DNA of 64,000 nt from Jaapia argillacea MUCL 33604 (taxonomy: Eukaryota; Basidiomycota; Agaricomycetes; Jaapiales; Jaapiaceae), in assembly GCA_000697665.1 (NCBI GenBank), contig KL197732.1:184316-248315 (forward strand), given 5' to 3'. Below, piece after piece: positions 25,536 through 36,467 of this stretch. Under the pieces are notes generated by a model. That model was not told the DNA's origin. It ran no database searches and worked only from the letters and a program-made list of their open reading frames with translations. Numbering within the stretch: position 1 is the first letter of the stretch; the number at the start of each line of letters is the position of its first letter. Made by a program: the position numbers and the translations under genes.

Positions 25536-26890
25536 CATAAGACAAATCTGAGGTAGGGGAGAAGCCGTCAGAAGAAAAGGAAGAGAAGAGGTGAGTGGAA
25601 AAGTAGGAAAAAGACAGGGGGGAAGAGGTAGGTAAATGATCATTGGCAGAGTAGGTGAGGGAGTAAATGAAAGGAGAATGGGAGGATGAGTTGGAGTATG
25701 ATAGGGAAAGGAAGAGTGAGGGAGGCATCATGGGAATGGGAGAGGTATAGGTAGAGAGGGAGGGAGGGAGGGAGAGAGTGGAGGGAGGGAGAGAGTGGAG
25801 GGAGGGAGAGAGTGGAGGGAGGGAGAGAGTGGAGGGAGGGAGAGAGTGGAGGGAGGAGAGAGTGGAGGAGGAGAGAGTGGAGGAGGAGAGAGTGGAGGAG
25901 GAGAGAGTGGAGGAGNNNNNNNNNNNNNNNNNNNNNNNNNNNNNNNNNNNNNNNNNNNNNNNNNNNNNNNNNNNNNNNNNNNNNNNNNNNNNNNNNNNNN
26001 NNNNNNNNNNNNNNNNNNNNNNNNNNNNNNNNNNNNNNNNNNNNNNNNNNNNNNNNNNNNNNNNNNNNNNNNNNNNNNNNNNNNNNNNNNNNNNNNNNNN
26101 NNNNNNNNNNNNNNNNNNNNNNNNNNNNNNNNNNNNNNNNNNNNNNNNNNNNNNNNNNNNNNNNNNNNNNNNNNNNNNNNNNNNNNNNNNNNNNNNNNNN
26201 NNNNNNNNNNNNNNNNNNNNNNNNNNNNNNNNNNNNNNNNNNNNNNNNNNNNNNNNNNNNNNNNNNNNNNNNNNNNNNNNNNNNNNNNNNNNNNNNNNNN
26301 NNNNNNNNNNNNNNNNNNNNNNNNNNNNNNNNNNNNNNNNNNNNNNNNNNNNNNNNNNNNNNNNNNNNNNNNNNNNNNNNNNNNNNNNNNNNNNNNNNNN
26401 NNNNNNNNNNNNNNNNNNNNNNNNNNNNNNNNNNNNNNNNNNNNNNNNNNNNNNNNNNNNNNNNNNNNNNNNNNNNNNNNNNNNNNNNNNNNNNNNNNNN
26501 NNNNNNNNNNNNNNNNNNNNNNNNNNNNNNNNNGGAGGGAGGGAGAGAGTGGAGGGAAGAGGGGGAGAGGGAAGAACTTGAAGGAGATTTCATATAAGTG
26601 GAAAGAAGGAAGGGAAAGGTGGAAAGGAAGAAGGGGAAGGTGGAAAGGAGGAAGGGGAAGGGACTGCAGAGGGAGGTGAGGAGTGAAAAGCTCAGAAGAA
26701 TAGAGGGATAGAGGTGTAAGGAGGGTAGAAATGAGGTGAGGACAGATGAACTTCCAAAGAATAGGTGGATGGAGGAGATGGAGGGTGGAGGAAAGGAAAG
26801 GGAACAGATCAATGGTGGTGGTGGTGGGGGGGGGCAGATGGCTGGGAATAAGGGAGAAGGAGGGGTAGGAGAGAGGAAGAGGGCCAATTG
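25536..26890. repeat. polypurine tract with minisatellite and internal assembly gap
   Basis: More than 1.3 kb of almost pure A/G on the plus strand. From about 25757 to 25855 a 17-base unit GGAGGGAGGGAGAGAGT repeats about five times, then a 15-base unit GAGAGAGTGGAGGAG repeats about four times up to the gap. The right side resumes with the same 17-base unit at 26534 and grades into irregular GGGAAGGTGGAAAGGA blocks and a run GGTGGTGGTGGGGGGGG near 26815. All the long open frames across it are artefacts of composition and of the gap. G-rich runs could form quadruplex or triplex structures. Confidence 0.9.
25916..26533. other. assembly gap of 618 N
   Basis: Unsequenced bases inside the purine minisatellite. 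The repeat unit is the same on both sides, so the gap most likely contains further repeat copies and its true length is uncertain. Confidence 0.98.
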
Positions 26891-28389
26891 ATAAAAACAT
26901 AACCAAGTGAATAGGGCTGCCTGTGAATGAGGTATCTAATCTGGAATAGACCCTCAGTAAGAATGACTCAGATGAAGTGTACATTGTCTGAATCGGACCC
27001 TGATACTGAGAGTTGAAAGCGAGGTCAACAGGATGAGCTCGAGCTCAAGACTTTCGCATCATGATTCGAAACGGGCAGAAGAGTCTCACGGATAGCTCAC
27101 GGTTGACTCGTTTCAGTATGTACTTCTCACGCATAGCTCGCGACCAAACAACCGCAAGCCGCGTCGCTGAGTCATCAACGGGATTTTGGACCACCTGGTA
27201 TATTCGGTGTCGCAAGCTCCACCAAAAATCACTTTCCAGTCATTTCATTCCATGCTTTGCCTTCGTACGTGCCTCAAGCGAGGTTAGTGGAAGGGAGCCG
27301 AGCACGGCCTGTCGCGAGACGACGCTGAACTTGCTCGGGAGGGAACGTCCCAACGTTGGTCGATGTCTGGTTTGCGTCCATCGGATCCAGCGCGAAGGTT
27401 GCCTCGATGCCACACTGCTCTCCCTGAGGGATGTCAATTTGCTGAATATCTCCAAGTTCGAAGGTGTTGGACTAGAGCAAGCATTCCACCGGAACTTAAA
27501 GACTGTCGTCATGACGCTCGCTAGCGAACAGAGCCTGGAAGCCTTTAGAATGACTGACATCGCAGGGAATCGCGAACGGCAAGTATAATCCACGTATAAT
27601 CTAGCCTACATGAAATTCGAAGTTTAACGATGTATATGCGTTCTCTGAATGATCCCAGCCGGAAGCAATATCCAGTAAGTAACCGTGAGTCTGGTGACCA
27701 AAGATACCGTCCACCAGGAAGTTCAAACGGTTGCGCTCATGATCGGAAATCATTGGTCAAGCTTGAGAGGTGAAGCCCAGGGAGAGTCCGTACGTGAAGT
27801 TTGAACGAGAGTCCCTTCAACTGAAGGGTCCGGGTGAAGGTATGCGGCCTCAGCCAGGAAACTCGACTAGGGGGCGGTCTGGTGACGAACCTTGTCCCCT
27901 GTCGTCCTCAATCTCATTCTTGAATCTTGTCACCATCTTGACTTCACCCAGAAAGATCGCACTCGACGATTGTCCCATGCGCATGAAGATCATGAGGAAA
28001 GGCCTGAAATACTATCGGGCGGATTTTGGGTCGGGGGCCGCCTATGCAAGAAGGCATCCTGTCACACCAACTCCGTGATTATGTCGGAAGTTGAAACTGT
28101 CATGTAAGGTTCGGGGTTTGTGATTTCTGACGACCTTCAATGTGACTTATCAGCCATTATTAGGTCCACGATAAGGCGTGATAAGGTATGTTCAGATCCC
28201 AACCTGGAAACAGAGCTTTGAAAATTCGGACAAATCTCTGACTGGTGTTGTAGTGCATATGACTGTCCGTCGAATTATCTGCGCCTCGACCTGTGTTAAC
28301 ACCGGGTATTTCAGCCAGCCATAGGAGGCGGCCGTGAGTAGGCGGCCGTACTGACCCTACGAAACTGAACACCGTCCAGGAGTCGAACT
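26891..28389. other. gene-poor region with a doubtful minus-strand coding remnant
   Basis: On the minus strand around 27480-27250 there is a stretch with protein-like wording (FELGDIQQIDIPQGEQCGIE, FALDPMDANQTSTNVGTF, then PPEQVQRRLATGRARLPSTN), interrupted soon on both sides. No start, splice sites or family could be assigned. The overlapping plus-strand frame 27061-27588 looks random. The remaining 27600-28389 shows nothing I recognise. Confidence 0.3.
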
Positions 28390-28835
28390 AGGACCCCTGA
28401 TAATCCCGGTAAAGGTCAGTCTGGGATTTTTTTGGACCTGTCCGGACGGATATCTCAGCAATAGCTGCCAATATGTCCGGACCCGCACCCAACATCAGAA
28501 ATAGGTGGATTTTTGTCCGGGTCCTGAGACATACCTAAATTTTTTTCCCAGGTCCATGGGTACGTAAAATTGCTATATACGGCAATAAATTTACCATATT
28601 TGGTTGCGACAGTTGGGGGGGTCGTACCAAGCGTAACTAAGGTCAAAGTTACAATTTTTGTCCGGGTGGGGGACTGACCTGACTGGCTGTGGTCCACTTT
28701 TTGTCCGGGCTCTCACCCTGACATTTTTGGGATTTTGGTGTGATTTGTGTCCGGATAGCGCCTAACCTCCCACTGCGCGGGGCTGATTACTGTCCGGACC
28801 GTGGACTTACATATACCACGATTATCAGGGGTCCT
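28390..28835. mobile_element. 446-bp hAT-like MITE with 16-bp TIRs and 8-bp target duplication
   Basis: AGGACCCCTGATAATC at 28390-28405 is mirrored perfectly by GATTATCAGGGGTCCT at 28820-28835. Immediately outside lie GTCGAACT at 28382-28389 and GTCGAACT at 28836-28843, a perfect 8-bp direct repeat as hAT transposases make. The interior has no open frame of note. It carries seven copies of TGTCCGG in the same orientation (28439, 28474, 28514, 28659, 28702, 28748, 28791), three of them preceded by T-runs. Arrays of short subterminal motifs are typical transposase-binding sites of hAT elements. Non-autonomous; a mobilising partner is not in the window. Perfect TIRs and target site duplication suggest recent insertion. 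Confidence 0.8.
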
Positions 28836-28843
28836 GTCGAACT

Positions 28844-29248
28844 ACAGCCATTTCTGGCCAAGATCGCCTTTGATAACACGGGAACAGTGCTTCGTTTTGT
28901 CATTACGGGAAGTGCAGGTGAGCCCTTAGTACGCTCCGGTGCCCTCATCGATCTCACCGGGTATTTCTCTCCGCATTGAGTCCTCACCCTTGATTGGCTT
29001 CTGCTCCGACTGGCGACAATCACGGTCCCTTTTATGTCGTGTTCGACCCATGGTGTACTAGTGATCTTGCTCCAAGTCCGTCGAAGGCTCAGCCCTATTC
29101 CCACCGTGAGCGTGAAAATCAATGGCGGTTCGGTCCCTCCTTGATCCACACTTGTCTCAAAGATCCTATCATAGGTGGCTAGTCGAGGTCAGTAAATTTC
29201 TGTCTCATGCGAGTCTTGATATCGTCGATCTTGATTATTCCGCCAGTT
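28844..29248. other. spacer upstream of the 7-TM gene
   Basis: Four hundred bases between the hAT-like element and the receptor gene. Small frames only. It should hold the receptor promoter; no motif is convincing. Confidence 0.35.
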
Positions 29249-30738
29249 ATGTCTTCCACTGACTCCAGCATGCCTATCTCCGGTTGGGTCTGGACGGACG
29301 AGTTGGTTCAACTCACGAGATGGCTTGCAGCAGTCCCAACGATCGCTGCTATTCTGGCCGCTCTTGTCGTGCTGGGACTCGCGCTTCGCTTGTACCTAAA
29401 CAGAGACAGGAGGCATGCATTACGACGGCAAAGTTTCCTAATGCTTCTCTCAGTACTTGCTATGAGTATCCCTTACAGTGCTGCGTACTTGTAAGTTGAC
29501 CTCCCTCTGCACTCCTCCAAGTAAGCTCGTTCTCACCAGAAGGACGGTAAGAATTGAAACTTTCTTGACTGGACCGTCCCCGTGGTGCGCGGTATCGATG
29601 TTCGTTGCGATTCTGACCGGTTTGTATTTCCCCTTCTAAGAGGCCAGACACTCATCGTTAGTATCACGAACAGGGAATTTCATTCAGTTCGTTGTTTCGC
29701 TCATCTCTGTGAACCTGCAATTGGTCTTCGTACACGGTGTCCGAACGGAGAGGTTTTTGAAGTGGTATCTGACAGCGTCCTTGCTTCTCTCGATTGCCAC
29801 TTCGCTACCTCCAAGTTCGTATCTCTTACCCCTATCTGTTCCCGTTGATTCACTTATTGCAAAATATTAGCCGCAAAGGGCGTCTGGGGCTGGGATCCCC
29901 TGCTCGATTGTTGCTATGTATCACTCGTTAATCCAAAGGAGCGACGTATGTGGCAAATCGCGGCGCTGTATTTCTGGTCCCTTCTCAGCGCGCTGGTGAC
30001 CTTGGTTTCGACATCGACCATCCTCGGAGCCCTGGTATCCCATAGTTTGCATCGGCGCCGGGTTCTGAGCCTGACTCAAAGAACTCACAATAACGTATTC
30101 AATGGGACTGCTGTTGCGATTGCTTGGAGGATCACCCTTTACCCATTGATCCTGAGTATGTCTTCCTTAATCGTACCGGTGACCACCATTCGTGCGACTT
30201 ACCTGTTTGACATAGTCGTTTTGACTGCGGTATCTACAGCTTCTGACTTCAGCACTGACAAGTCACTTGGAATTTCTTCACGGTCGGATTTTGTCGTACT
30301 GTGCGTCTACTCCTTCTTCTACGGTGCCCAACCACTGCTCTATGCTGTAGTGGCGATTTTTGTGGAGTAAGTTTTCTGTTTCTCTGCAGCGATGGTCTTT
30401 TTATACGTACTTATTTGAACAGTCCATCGTTCTCAGGAGCCGTCCGCCAGGTCATAAAGTCCGATATAAGCAGCGTTCGGTCCTGCATTTCCGGCTGTCA
30501 CACATCAACAGGTTCCTCTGTCAGTTCCTTGAGAGAACAAGATGAACGGCAGCCTTCTGCCAGACAGTCGAATTTTCCCACAGTTACTTTCGATCTACCA
30601 CAGCGTCCCGATCACTCGCACATCAATGGGAAGACAGACAGTACGGTGTCATCGGCAACTCCTTGTCGAAGTCGGGAGCATGGATCAATTTGGAGCACTA
30701 TTAGAACCGCATCTGAGGAGGAATATGACCAAATGTGA
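29249..30738 (+). CDS. seven-transmembrane receptor-like protein (424 aa)
   Basis: Five exons: 29249-29490, 29540-29619, 29674-29814, 29871-30366 and 30423-30738. Phases 2, 1, 1, 2 close the frame at 424 aa. The ATG at 29249 (MSSTDSSMPISGWVW) is preferred to an earlier in-frame non-ATG start. Hydrophobic segments in order: AAVPTIAAILAALVVLGLAL, MLLSVLAMSIPYSAAYL, PWCAVSMFVAILTGNFIQFV with VVSLISVNLQLVFVHGV, FLKWYLTASLLLSIATSLPP, then after the extracellular WGWDPLLDCCYVS the segments QIAALYFWSLLSALVTLVST, AWRITLYPLILSMSSLIVPV and VVLCVYSFFYGAQPLLYAVV. The order and the Cys-bearing loop resemble fungal G-protein-coupled receptor-like proteins. A Ser-rich cytoplasmic tail of about 105 residues ends the protein. 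Ligand unknown. A fragment of the 3' end is duplicated at 33.58-33.7 kb. Confidence 0.8.
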
Positions 30739-31349
30739 AGTCCAGCATTTGGTTTGCATTAGTTGACAAACCTCCACCCTTCGCTCGGTACAGTCCTTCC
30801 AGAGTGTACTGATGTATTTTCACGACTTGGATATATCTCTCCGCGTTTACGATGGTGTTGGTACGATTCGTAAGACGAGCCAATAACGAATATAAGTGTT
30901 TGTACATGAAGTTCTTCTCTCTGAAGAATATCATTCGTGAGCTCTCAATCCTCCGCGAACTTGAAGCCTTGTGAGACTCTACGGCCAAAATCCAGCTCGC
31001 CGTCACCAACACTTCATATCTCGTACTGGATGGAATGTCGGGCGATGGCTAGGCGCTACTAACCGCTTGAGCCTTGGTCCCTCCTTCCCGGATTACTGGC
31101 ATTAAGTATGCACAATCATATTTGCAGGCTCGCGAGACTTTGGCCATTATGAGAATGGGATCTTCCTGATTCGAAAGCCAGGGCGCTACTTCGTCCACAT
31201 ATAGCAAAGTTCAAACGGAGTAGTACAGCATGGCAATGCAATGAGACCGCCAGTGCCAAGCCCACGACGTCTAGGTAGACGCTCGCGAGAGTTCTTCCTG
31301 CCCACCGGACTGCCGTCATCCCACTGCTCAATTGCTCCCTTTCTTTGAT
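30739..31349. other. spacer between receptor and kinase genes, part of the duplicated unit
   Basis: No gene. The sequence, including CCTCCTTCCCGGATTACTG near 31080 and the stretch just before the kinase ATG, recurs in the second unit at about 33.72-34.35 kb, so it belongs to the tandem duplication. Confidence 0.5.
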
Positions 31350-33521
31350 ATGTCCTCTACCAAAATCCCAGATACGTTCGTCATTCCACCTCTAGAAGTC
31401 AACATAGACTTTGGGGCTGGCTTGGGGGGAGGTGGATTTGGGACGGTATATCAAGGTCACTGGCGGGGACATCTTGTTGCGGTGAAGGTGTTGGAGAAAG
31501 GACTACCGTCCAAGGTGACCTCGTGTAATGACAGGTATACATTCTCCGATCTGACCTATCGGGTGCAGCTGCTTCAGAGGGAGGTCGATGTTTGGAAAAA
31601 CCTCCGCCACCCAAATATTCTCGAATTCTACGGGGTTTGTACCACCGCAAATCCTCCCTTCTTAGTGTCTGCTCTAAAACGTGAAGGCCATGCATTGGAC
31701 TACATCGAGAATCATCCGGATGCGAACCGGTTGAGAATAGTGAGTTCCGATTGTAGCAGTCTCATCGACTTCGCGTTGATGGCATCAAGTTCTATGAAGT
31801 GTCCCTTGGTTTATCATATCTCCACGCTCATTCTATCATACATGGTGACCTCAAAGCAGTGAGCTTTCCCCTCCGCCAATCGCCCATCGTATCGGAGTAA
31901 ACATATATACTAGATGAACATCTTGGTAGATGAACGCGGGAGTGCTTGTCTCTCTGATTTTGGTCTATCGCGCGTCAGAAAACACAGTATTTCGACACTT
32001 AGACCTGCAAGCAACCAAACTCCACAAGGGACTCTTCGTTGGATGGCCCCGGAGCAGATGTCTAGAGGCGTTACTAATAAGATGTCTGACGTGTATAGTT
32101 TTGGGATGACGATGTACGAGGCAAGTATCTCCTTCTGTAATTTGATGTTTCACCACTCAATTCTTGTGTTTAACACAGCTTCTCACTGGAGAGGCTCCTT
32201 TCGCCAATCTTCCTGACCCGGTGCTATATGTTGTAGTCATTGATCGACAAGAGTGCCCATCACGCCCCGAGGACCTTCAGCGCATCGTAGGCGAACTCGA
32301 CAATGCTACATGGAGTCTCATTAGTGAGACCTGGAACCGAATTCCCGCAGAGAGGCCAACGGCTGAAACGTTAGTTTCCGCCCTCGAGAAGCTATCCTCG
32401 GCGTGGAGTTCAGGCTCGGCGGGGATAAACCCAGCACTTGGTCGTCCTTCTTGTTCCCGACTTGACTTTCTCTCAAAGGGAACCGATGAAGAAACGGTTT
32501 CTGATAGCGCTGATGCGACTCCTGGTGAACTCGTGGCGCATTCACAGAGATGGCCCGGCGGTAACTCGTCTGGCAGGGTGACTAGACTTACTTTTGACTC
32601 CCACATTCTGTGAGGCCGCTCTTCAACAATTTCTTGGATTCTGTTGACCTATGAACTTATCTCAAGGAGGTCGGTTGCCCTCGAGAACCTACCTTCAACG
32701 TGGAACGTTGGCTCAGCCGGGCCTGAGACTACGAATGTAATTTCCGGATATTTCGATGATAACTCATCTGATAGGGTGACGAGACTCAACTTCGACTCCC
32801 ACATCCCGTGAGGCTGCTCCCTCCTACAGTCGTTTGGTTTTTTTTGACCTCTCAATTATCAAGTAGGTCCGTGGGCTCTTCTGGACCACAAAGTTCGAAT
32901 GAGACTTCTTCGTCAAACGGCCTTCCACCAGGAAATCTGACTTCAGTCCCCAAACAAAGTTTTACACCTCGACTTCTTCGAGTTTCCGAGCATCAAGTAT
33001 ATTTCCAGCGTGGCGTCGATGCTCTCGACGCTGTGGTTCAGACATACTTCCATGGGGAGACTTTCACCTTGCCTCCGAGAAGCAGTTTCGCACTTTCCAT
33101 AGTCTTCGATAAGCCACAACTTGCCATGGAACTAGGGTTATCCTCGATGTTCCGCAATTTCCCCGTCATCACACCCCGGGATCAAGACGCTTTTAACGCT
33201 CAGGGTACCCATCCAGAGTGGTTTGAGGTAGCTGCTGCGAGCTCGGATCCGATGCGCCTGAGGACCTCTCGGTTTCGCTGTCACATCACATTTTCGTATG
33301 ATGCCCATAGAAGCAAGTGGGCTGTTACGAATGGAGGAAACGTCCTCGATACTTGGGTATGTGTTGATGTCAGGGGCGTGCGGATGGATTTAGACCTAGA
33401 CGCCTTCAGAGGTGGGCTGAATACAAGGATGAGGAAGGGTCCGCTACCGTTCAAAGAGCTTAATACATGTTCGCCTAGATGCAGGAAGTTCATGCGAGAC
33501 CATGACATCGATATCGTGTAA
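31350..33521 (+). CDS. protein kinase with repeat tail and unassigned C-terminal domain (613 aa)
   Basis: Seven exons: 31350-31514, 31569-31739, 31790-31858, 31914-32120, 32179-32609, 32667-32807 and 32864-33521; all phases close at 613 aa. Residues 20 to about 265 are a kinase of the tyrosine-kinase-like type expanded in Agaricomycetes. It has the glycine loop GAGLGGGGFGTV, Lys46 in VAVKVL, Glu60 in LQREVDVW, the catalytic HGDLKAMN (Asp132), DFG at 150-152, RWMAPEQM and SDVYSFGMTMYE. All catalytic residues are present, so it should be active; HGD instead of HRD is common in this group. The intron after exon 4 begins with GC (AG|GCAAGT). Residues 270-395 contain two copies of a module ending SSxRVTRLxFDSHI, each closing an exon at the same phase. 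The last 180 residues (from QVYFQRGVDALDAVVQTYFH) form a domain I do not recognise. A decayed duplicate follows. Confidence 0.85.
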
Positions 33522-34353
33522 ACGTTTGATGTACACCCTAGTCACCGTTCCATCCCACCCATGAAGTGTAAATACTTATCGGTCCCTTCTCAGCGCGCTG
33601 GTGACCTTGGTTTCGACATCGATCGTCCTCGGAGCCGTGGGGAGTATGGACCAATTTGGAGTATTATTAGAACCGCAGAGTCTGAGGAGGAATACGACCA
33701 AATGTGAAGTCCAGTGGCATTTGGTGTGCATTACTGTCGCCAAAACCCTTATTCCCTTCGCTCGGTGACGTTGTCTCCGAGTCTTTGGGAGTGTAATAAC
33801 GTCGACTTGGATACGTCTCTCCACGATTTTGGTACGACTCGTATGATACGGATTCGTAACTTGAAGATGAGCCGATAATGAACATATTTATACAATGGAA
33901 ATCTGAGTTCTGCATCGAACTCTGAGCCCGCCTTATAATTACGTACTGAAATATTGTGGCGATGGATCTTGAAGCTTGAAGCTTGACCGCGGCTTGGCCC
34001 TCCTTCCCGGATTACTGACATCCAGCACGTATGTGCAATCATAATGTTACGCGTAAGTATGGAGTGGTTGCGAGCAGTGGCCAAATTAAACCAACACAAC
34101 TGACAGATTGTGCAGACTGAACAGCCCGAGACCTTCGCTGGCAGTACTAATCACTTATAAGAAAGGAACCCTCCTCGATTGGAAAGCTTGGGCGCTATTC
34201 CGTCCACATATAGCAAAGCTCAAACAGAGTACAGCATGGCATTGCAACGAGGCCGCCAGTGCAGAGCCCACAACGTCTAGGGTAGACGTTCACGAGTGCT
34301 CTTCTTGTCCACAAGTCAGCCGTGATTCCACTCAATTGCTCCCTTTCTTTGAT
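33522..34353. repeat. start of second tandem unit: truncated receptor 3' end plus spacer
   Basis: About 33580-33640 repeats a piece of exon 4 of the receptor gene (GGTCCCTTCTCAGCGCGCTG at 29978 and again at 33582). It then jumps, skipping roughly 640 bases, to the copy of the receptor stop-codon region (AGGAATACGACCAAATGTGA, about 33690). The following spacer matches 30.74-31.35 kb. The copied receptor is only a remnant. Confidence 0.75.
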
Positions 34354-36467
34354 ATGTCCTCTACAAACATCCCGGATACGTTCGTCATTCCACCCCTAGA
34401 AGTCAACATAGACTTTGGGGCTGGCCTGGGGGGAGGTGGTTTTGGGACGGTATATCAAGGTCACTTGCGGGGACATCTTGTTGCAGTGAAGGTGTTGGAA
34501 AAAGGACTACCACCCAAGTCTTGGTGTCTGCTCTAAAACGTAAGGGCCATGCATTGGACTACATCGAGAATCACCCGGATGCGAACCGGTTGTGAATAGT
34601 GAGTTCCGATCGTAGAGCTCTCATCGTGACTTCGCGTTGATGACGTCGCTCAAGTTCTATGAAGTGTCCCTTGGTTTATCATATCTCCACGCTCATTCCG
34701 TGATCCATGGTGACCTTAAAGGAGTGAGCTTCCCTCTCCGTCCATCACCCATCATATTGGAGTAACATTTATGCAGATGAACATCTTGGTAGACGAGCAC
34801 GGGACTGCTTGTCTCTCTGATTTTGGTCTATCGCGCGTCAGAAAGCACAGTATTTCGACACTTAGACTTGCAAGCAATCGAACCCCACAAGGAACTCTTC
34901 GCTGGATGTCCCCAGAGCAGATGTCGAGGGGTATAACTAATAAGATGTCGGATGTATACAGCTTTGGGATGACGATGTACGAGGCAAGTTTCTCCTTCTA
35001 GAAGTTGACCTCCTACCACTCAACGATTGTGATGGACGCAGCTGCTCACTGAAGAGGCTCCATTTGCACATCTTCCTGATCCGGTGCTATATGTTCTGAT
35101 CATTGACCGACAAGAGTGCCCATCACGCCCGGAAGGGCTTCAGCGCATTCTCGGCGATCTCGAAAATGTCACATGGAGGCTCATTACTGAGACCTGGGAC
35201 CGAAATCCCACAGAGAGACCAACGGCCGAAACGTTAGTCTCCACCCTCAAGGAGCTATCCTCAGCATGGGTTTTAGCCTCAGTCGAGATAAACCCAGTAT
35301 CGGATCCCCTCCGTCGCCCTCAGCTTGACCCACTCTCAAGTGGAACCGATGAAGGAACGATTCCTGAGAGGTCGGACGAGACTCCTGGAGAACTGCAAAG
35401 ATATTTCAGCGATAACTCGTCTGGCAGGGTGACTAGACTTGATTATGACTCCCACATTCCGTGAGGCCGCTGTTCTATGATTATTTGGTTTCTGACGTAT
35501 CATCAAGGAGGTCGGTCACCCTCGAGAACCTATCCTCAATGTGGAATGTCGGTCCAACCGGGAGCGACCCACCCTCAGATTCTCCACGTCGTTCTCGACA
35601 TGACAATCTCGAAACTACGCCCTATAAAGCAACGATCCCTGAGAGCACGAATCCGACTCCTGGAGAACTTGTGGCCCAGTCGCAGAGATATTTCGATGAT
35701 AATCCGTCTGGCGGGGTGACGAGACTTAACCTCGACTCCCACATCTTGTGAGGCTGCTCGCTTCTACCGTCGTTTCGCTTTTGTTGACCTGTCAGATTAT
35801 CACGCGGGTCCGTCGGCTCGTCTGACCCACATAGTTCGAATGAAACTTCGTCAAATGTTCTTCCATCCGGAAAGCTGACTTCAGTTCCCGTCCAAAGTTT
35901 CACGCCACGACTTCTTCAAGTTTCCGAGCATCAACTATATTTCCAGCGTGGCGTCGATGCCCTCGACGCTTTGGTTCAGACGTACTTCCATGGGGTGACC
36001 TTCACCTCGCCTCCGGGAGGCAGTTTCGCACTTGGCATAGTCTTCGATAAGCCACAACTTGCCAGGGAACTAGATCTATCCTCGATATTCCGTAATTTTC
36101 CCATCACAACACAAGAGGATTTTAGCGCCCAGTCTGCTATAACCCATCCAGAATGGTTTGACACAGCTGGTGCGAGCTTGGATCCGACGGCAGCGAAACC
36201 AGTGCGCCTGAGAACGTTTCGATTTCGTTGTCAAATCACATTTTCGTATGATGCCCATAGGAGAAAGTAGGCTATATCGAATGGAGGAAACATTCTTGAT
36301 ACTTGGGTATGGGTTGATGTCAGGGGCGCGTGGATGGATTTAGACCTAGAAGCCATCAGAGTTGATGGGGCGAATACAAGACCTGCGAAGGGCCCGCTAC
36401 CTTTCAAAGAGCTTGACACATGCTCGCCGAGGTGCAGGAAGTTCATGCGAGACCATAATATCGTGTA
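34354..36467 (+). pseudogene. decayed tandem copy of the kinase gene
   Basis: Closely matches the kinase gene at 31350 along its whole length. The copy starts identically (MSSTNIPDTFVIPPLEVNI), keeps the glycine loop and VAVKVLEKGLP, but then lacks about 160 bases that in copy 1 hold intron 1 and the alphaC-to-hinge region. The frame stops at 34536. Later parts survive: HGDLK near 34715, MNILVDEHGTACLSDFGLSR at 34776, the GC-AG intron after the VYSFGMTMYE exon, the C-lobe from 35042 and the repeat tail with DSHIP (35464) and DSHIL (35751). The C-terminal domain begins about 35930 and meets a stop at 36268-36270, where copy 1 has Trp, although the remaining sequence to about 36467 still resembles copy 1. 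With a lost regulatory helix and at least two stops it cannot make a full kinase. Confidence 0.8.

Noticed and set aside
25640-26984. Open frames of about 260-420 codons crossing the gap on both strands
   Set aside because: They consist of N-derived unknown residues and purine-repeat translations; no real protein content.
22687-28389. Retroelement or other large transposon in the gene-poor stretch
   Set aside because: I saw no long terminal repeats, reverse transcriptase, integrase or transposase motifs; only the small inverted-repeat elements are supported.
28281-28400. tRNA T-arm-like TAGTTCGACTCC on the minus strand
   Set aside because: Stem pairing fails, and the sequence is the target site duplication of the hAT-like element.
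28455-28980. Short frames within and beside the hAT-like element
   Set aside because: No transposase motif; frames are interrupted and overlap the TGTCCGG boxes.
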